Shown in pieces: positions 60,129 through 64,000 of a DNA stretch of 64,000 bases. The stretch is from Elmis aenea. Lineage: Eukaryota > Arthropoda > Insecta > Coleoptera > Elmidae. The position numbers were made by a program, and so were the translations under genes. The stretch covers positions 27,283,466 to 27,347,465 of the forward strand of contig OX393577.1 of assembly GCA_947652605.1 (NCBI GenBank). The letters run 5' to 3'. The notes under the pieces were generated by a model. That model saw only the letters and a list, made by a program, of their open reading frames with translations. It searched no databases and was not told where the DNA came from. Every line of letters begins with the position of its first letter. Within the stretch, counting starts at the first letter, position 1.

Positions 60129-61116
60129 ATGGCCAATAAATAGCAGATATTCGTTTGGTATTCGTAGTTTAAGCAAAGGCGCTCTTGTCGATACAATCGT
60201 TTTAGTTTTTTAGAAACTATGGCCTGTTATATTGGAAAAGAAATGAGCTACGGAGCACATTCAATAACATCAAGATTTTATCGTTGGCTCATTCTTAAAA
60301 ACCGATTTGATTATTTTATATTCCTTTTAACTTCTTGCTTTATTTTATTAATTTTAGCTGATAATGTCCTTAATGTTTTTTTAACTTGGGTATTAAGCGA
60401 ATTATCCACCCTGATAATGCGATACATATGCAATATCGTATGTACTTGTTTATATTTTTTAAATTTAATAATCGTTGAATAACCATAAAGCTCGCTAACT
60501 GTAATTTTACCCAATATTAATTATACATAATTAATGAACTATTATTATCGTATCAGTTACAATTATGGTCGACAATTTCACGCCTATCATATAAGTAACG
60601 TATTTCAGCGGTGTAGATATTAGTTAATTTTCATTTTATTAACGTTACAGTCAATTGTTGCAGAATCACGTTACGTATTATTGTACTAAAAGGAATGAAA
60701 ACCATTTGATCGCCTAATAAAACGACATTGTGTTTGTGACTCTGACAAACGCTTATTATTGCTATGAGCTTTGACGTCCAAAATTAATGCTCGATGTCAT
60801 TTAAATCGCGTTAACAGCCTGTTATTCACGACCAACTCTGTTAGTTTTAATGATATGTTAAATTGTAGTTTAAATTTTCCATCAAACCGTTCATATTTGA
60901 CCGTATCATCCATAAAATGAAAAGCAAATGAAATGAGTGTCCTGATTTGTAATATGTATTTGATGGATGTAATTTTTTTTGTCCATTTTAAGACGTTTTC
61001 AGCTAAAAATATTTAATAGTAGTGTATTAATTACTACTGTATTATGACCGCAAGGCTCTAAATATTGATAAAGTTATTGAAGTGCTTACAAAGATAACAT
61101 CGTAATTCATAATATT
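60129..61116. other. unique AT-rich DNA, no feature seen
   Basis: About 1 kb between two copies of the same repeat family. A mirrored pair of short open frames (60219-60482 plus, 60311-60514 minus) has no recognisable product. Confidence 0.4.
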
Positions 61117-61572
61117 AGGTTTGTATCAAGAAGGCTATGTGCGATCCGATGATGTCCAGCATCGATATTGCGTTCCAGCACCGTCTCTGATGGTTCGTCG
61201 AACGGTTAGTCAGTCGGCAGTTTTATGCAGTTATCGAAACAATTCATGAACTAGTTTGTGAAAAGTAAAAACAGCACATGAGCAAAGAGAACTATCGCTG
61301 GATTTAACACGCATGCACAACTAAAGTGGCCTCTGGTAGCTAAGCATCGCCCAATGTCCCAATCCCATGCTAGTACTGTTTTTTCAAAGATTTTTTACAC
61401 TTCGAATGCTTAAATTTCTGTATACTCAAGAGATACAAAGGTCTTTTGTGGCTAAGATTGTCGCTAAAACTCCTTCCGGCAGCGGCTAATATATTTATTA
61501 GTCCATAGTTGACGCAACCAATTCATGTATCAGTACGTGAATTAGTACAAAATGCACTGCTGGAACAAACCT
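61117..61572 (-). mobile_element. AGGTTTGTTCCAGC-family element, copy 3 (uninterrupted)
   Basis: Read on the minus strand it starts AGGTTTGTTCCAGCAGTGCA at 61572 and ends TTGATACAAACCT at 61117. At 456 bp it is uninterrupted and close to the inferred ancestral length. It holds the same inner blocks as the other copies (TACTAATTCACGTACTGATA, CCAGCGATAGTTCTC, ACTAACCGTTCGACGAAC). Flanks are AATATT and AATGTA, with no clear duplication. Three copies in 13.4 kb suggest local abundance. Confidence 0.78.
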
Positions 61573-62499
61573 AATGTAATCTGCTGTTTTTTCCCGCTCA
61601 GATTGTTATAAAAATCTAATTTTTAGTCCGTTGTGTCATTGACTTGTTATTATTTATTGCAGTCAACCGCTTTTTTATTTTACTGCTTGTTGATTCCACT
61701 TGTTTCACAATAAACTGTATATTAAAACTTAAAAGTTTTAAGCAAGCAAATAATACAATACATGTATAAAATGAAGCGATAAAGTTAGTTCATGGTGGTT
61801 GCATAACTATAATGCTGTGGTACATACTGTTAAGGTGCAAAACATAGCTATATAATTGACTTGCTGGTTATCAAACTTATTCAGGTTTACCATTTACAAA
61901 CAAAATATTATTATTAAATGAGAGATGTAATCAAAATTTGCGGAGGTATTTAGTAAAATTATGTTGTTTTAATTTAAAACCACAAGCATTATCATATTGT
62001 AGACCCTGCTTGAAATCGTAAAATTTTGATAATGAGAAATTAACCCACTGCCTAATTGGTGATAATTAGGGATAACAGGGATGGCTCTGACACGCTATCT
62101 ATACCAGATGTTGTACTCGATCAACTTGCACCGATTATAAATTGAGTACACGAGGGCATATCTCAACTGTGGTGATTTTAGCTGTTGAGTTACTTATTTA
62201 CCGACTACAAAATGAATCTCCCTTATTTAAAGCATTCCAAATCTATTAATTTTTCGTCATCAAATTTTATATTCACAAAAAAAGTTAAATTCTTGAATAG
62301 TTAAATGATTCATTTATTCCTGCAAATAAGTTTAATAATTTAAAAAAAAATTGAGGATACCTTGTAAAAATGCTAGACCAGTTGCAGATTCATCAGTACC
62401 GGGTTTTTCCGTAAAAAGGCTCATGAGCCTGTATTTGGTTTTTGCAGATTTGAGGATCCCTTATAGTCCCCATATAGAAGCACATGCGCTTCTTATATA
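61573..62499. other. unique AT-rich DNA, no feature seen
   Basis: No supported gene or repeat. A slightly less AT-rich patch lies at 62040-62170. A splice-like TTGGTTTTTGCAG at about 62440 leads into a frame that stops quickly. Confidence 0.4.
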
Positions 62500-62952
62500 C
62501 AGGGTAGGCCAAAAGCATGGAAACGCCGCCGTAACGGCGTAAATACAAGTTTTATGATAAACCTTTCATATAAAAAGTGCATAGCAAAATTGTTAGCTAC
62601 ATTTTGACGTTGTTCAATTTTCTTTTGGTCAATCGTGTGCAACTGACAGGCGATTGTATATTTTTTTAAATCGCAAACTTATATTTTTTTTAAATTTTAT
62701 CAACAGATTTTTTTTTTAACCATCTTAAGTTTTCTTAGTGTCATATAACAATGTTTTTGGGAAAAATGAGTTTCAATATTATGTACTTATTATTTTTCAC
62801 AAAATCGTTGTATTTGACTAAACAAAACACGATCGCTGTAGTAATTGACATTTTATGACTTGTCTTATTGTGTCAAATTTTTCGACAAAAAAATATTATT
62901 TTGTGACTATTAAATTGAAAATGGACTTTCCGTCGATTTGCTTCTGTGAAAG

Positions 62953-63790
62953 TTTTTTTTTTTTTTGTAACCCTTGTAGAGTTTATGACTTGCAATCTGG
63001 TCTTTGAGACCAATAAGCAGTTTAATTCTAGCCTAAATTAATAAAGTTCAAAGTCTAAGGTTTACCCAATAGTAGTCCTTAGTTTGCTAATAAGTATACA
63101 ATTACCTACACTAATTATTAACGTGCACACTACCGCACAGTCTCTGCTTTAAACTTTTACTTAAACTAACTCAAAAGGTTTAACTCTTTTGAGTCTTCTT
63201 AGTAATCCTGTAGTGTCCATGAGCTGGATCGCCTCGACGTTTACATGTTGATGGAGCATTTCTTCGTGACCCATGGCAAACTTCTTAATTGTGTCGGTTA
63301 CAGTGTCCATATTGAGGTTCTGATGTATGTCACTATTTCTGCAATACCAGGGTGCATCAGCAATATTCCTTAATGCTTTGTTCTGGAATCTCTGGATGAT
63401 CTGAGTATTACTCTGTTTGGTACATCCCCATAGCTGTATCCCATATGTCTATACAGGTTTTAAAATTAGCTTTTATAGCAAAAGTTTATTATGTAGGGAC
63501 AGAGGGGAATTCCTCCTGATTAGCCAGTACATTTTTTTATATTTCATGCCTATTTCTTTTTTTTCTTGACATGAGCCTTTCAGCGTAGATTAGCGTCCAA
63601 TGTAATACCTAAGTATTTTGCTGAGTTGGAGTATGGTAGGTATTTGCTTACTGTTTAAGTTGATTGGTACATGTTCAATTCTCTTGTTGGTGAAATTGAC
63701 ATGTACTGACTTTGTTTCGTTTAACTTTATACGCCATGTTTTTGTCCAGTTGTTGATCTGATCGGCAGCTGCTTGTAATTTCTCTGATGA
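62953..63790 (-). mobile_element. 5'-truncated Jockey-like non-LTR retrotransposon
   Basis: The element is inserted on the minus strand. A 14-base poly-T (62953-62966) is the poly-A tail on its coding strand. The same 11-12 bases, TTCTGTGAAAG(T), flank it at 62942-62953 and 63791-63802, a clear target-site duplication. It contains an untranslated 3' region of about 190 bp and the C-terminal part of a reverse-transcriptase ORF. Poly-A, variable-length duplication and 5' truncation are the signature of target-primed reverse transcription. It is younger than the fold-back it entered. Confidence 0.9.
63161..63790 (-). pseudogene. reverse transcriptase C-terminal fragment (Jockey-like)
   Basis: The minus strand reads LQAAADQINNWTKTWRIKLN followed by ETKSVHVNFTNKR (about 63680-63778). 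This is the region after the catalytic YADD of Jockey-clade ORF2 proteins (L...L..I..W...W.IKLN..KS). A frameshift precedes the KYLGI.LD-type segment near 63590-63630. The rest (IIQRFQNKALRNIADAPWYC about 63335-63395, then KKFAMGHEEMLHQH about 63240-63290) matches the usual C-terminal LR.I..APWY...I...L region, closing with PFELV and a stop at 63161. It lacks the endonuclease and the catalytic centre, and carries stops near 63460 and 63580. Confidence 0.85.
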
Positions 63791-64000
63791 TTCTGTGAAA
63801 GTGGATTCAAAACATATCTATTTAATGCTCACAAAATAATAATTTTTAATCGAAAAATAATAAAACACAATTTAGACAAGCTATAAACTGTCAATTACTA
63901 CAACGATCGTGTTTTGTTTCATAAATACAACGATTTTGTAAAAATAATAATTAATTTTTATCCAAAGTTTACAATTTTGTTACAAAATAAAAGCCCAATT

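Larger units (their letters stand above)
62500..64000. mobile_element. fold-back mariner-type element, truncated by the window end, hosting a Jockey-like insert
   Basis: The left end is TA-CAGGGTAGGCCAAAAGCATG, followed by a near palindrome CGCCGCCGTAACGGCG. The segment at 62800-62941 (AAACAAAACACGATCGCTGT, AGTAATTGACA) reappears in complement at 63802-63945 (TGTCAATTACTACAACGATC, GTGTTTTGTTT), so the element is a large inverted repeat whose centre holds the retrotransposon fragment 62953-63790. The mirrored right terminus should lie a few hundred bases beyond the window. Confidence 0.8.

Noticed and set aside
60219..60514. Mirrored open frames on both strands (87 and 67 codons)
   Set aside because: Hydrophobic, AT-driven readings without recognisable motifs; opposite-strand overlap is typical of chance frames.
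62351..62542. 63-codon plus-strand frame with an internal TTTTTGCAG acceptor
   Set aside because: It runs into the terminal repeat of a fold-back element, so it cannot be an intact gene; no domain seen.
1..64000. CRISPR array, bacterial operon, tRNA or rRNA genes
   Set aside because: No evenly spaced direct repeats with unique spacers, no ribosome binding site plus ORF structure and no convincing tRNA A and B boxes. The DNA is clearly eukaryotic.
1..64000. LTR retrotransposon or endogenous virus
   Set aside because: I found no paired long direct repeats with TG...CA ends, no primer binding site and no gag, pol integrase or envelope reading.

Overview
This window looks like nuclear DNA from an arthropod, most likely an insect. 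It is very AT-rich, has no bacterial-type gene density, and is full of insect-type transposon debris: Tc1/mariner, hAT, piggyBac-like, Jockey-like and RTE-like elements. I see no intact protein-coding gene, no tRNA or rRNA, no CRISPR array and no LTR retrotransposon. The longest open frames are short or are low-complexity repeats. The best reading is intron or intergenic sequence of a large gene. One short + strand candidate exon with good splice signals (54974-55034) and two weaker ones (3069-3101, 39712-39804) are the only possible traces of a host gene. All three are unproven, and their reading phases do not join directly.

Layout. 0-8 kb: unique AT-rich DNA, one Helitron-like hairpin repeat (1.2 kb) and a decayed non-LTR endonuclease region on the minus strand (4.0-5.1 kb). 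8.5-12 kb: a 1 kb fold-back mariner-type element, a short TIR element, and a second Helitron-like copy split by a TA-flanked mariner MITE. 13.5-16.2 kb: an hAT-type element holding two later insertions, one with a perfect 8-bp target duplication. 18.3-24.1 kb: a fold-back, a third Helitron-like copy, a mariner transposase relic, a piggyBac-type MITE inside another inverted repeat, and a 709-bp mariner derivative that keeps the 3' end of its transposase. 26-38.6 kb: three small MITEs/fold-backs, two or three minus-strand non-LTR relics ending in GAA tails, a 300-bp TTC microsatellite and a 1.15 kb fold-back. 40.3-42.8 kb: a decayed hAT transposon containing a Tc1-like tandem-repeat element, whose sister copy lies at 48.8-49.7 kb. 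44-54 kb: a small hAT MITE, a mariner transposase relic, a large palindrome and a piggyBac-like fragment. 58-61.6 kb: a cluster of TCGCGA palindromes and three copies of an unclassified AGGTTTGTTCCAGC-ended family, one of which carries two hAT MITEs with perfect 8-bp duplications. 62.5-64 kb: a fold-back running off the window with a Jockey-like 3' fragment inserted in its centre.

The main story is layered transposition. Several insertions can be ordered in time because both the empty and the filled sites can be read. Nearly all recognisable coding relics lie on the minus strand. This fits, but does not prove, a host transcript running on the plus strand.
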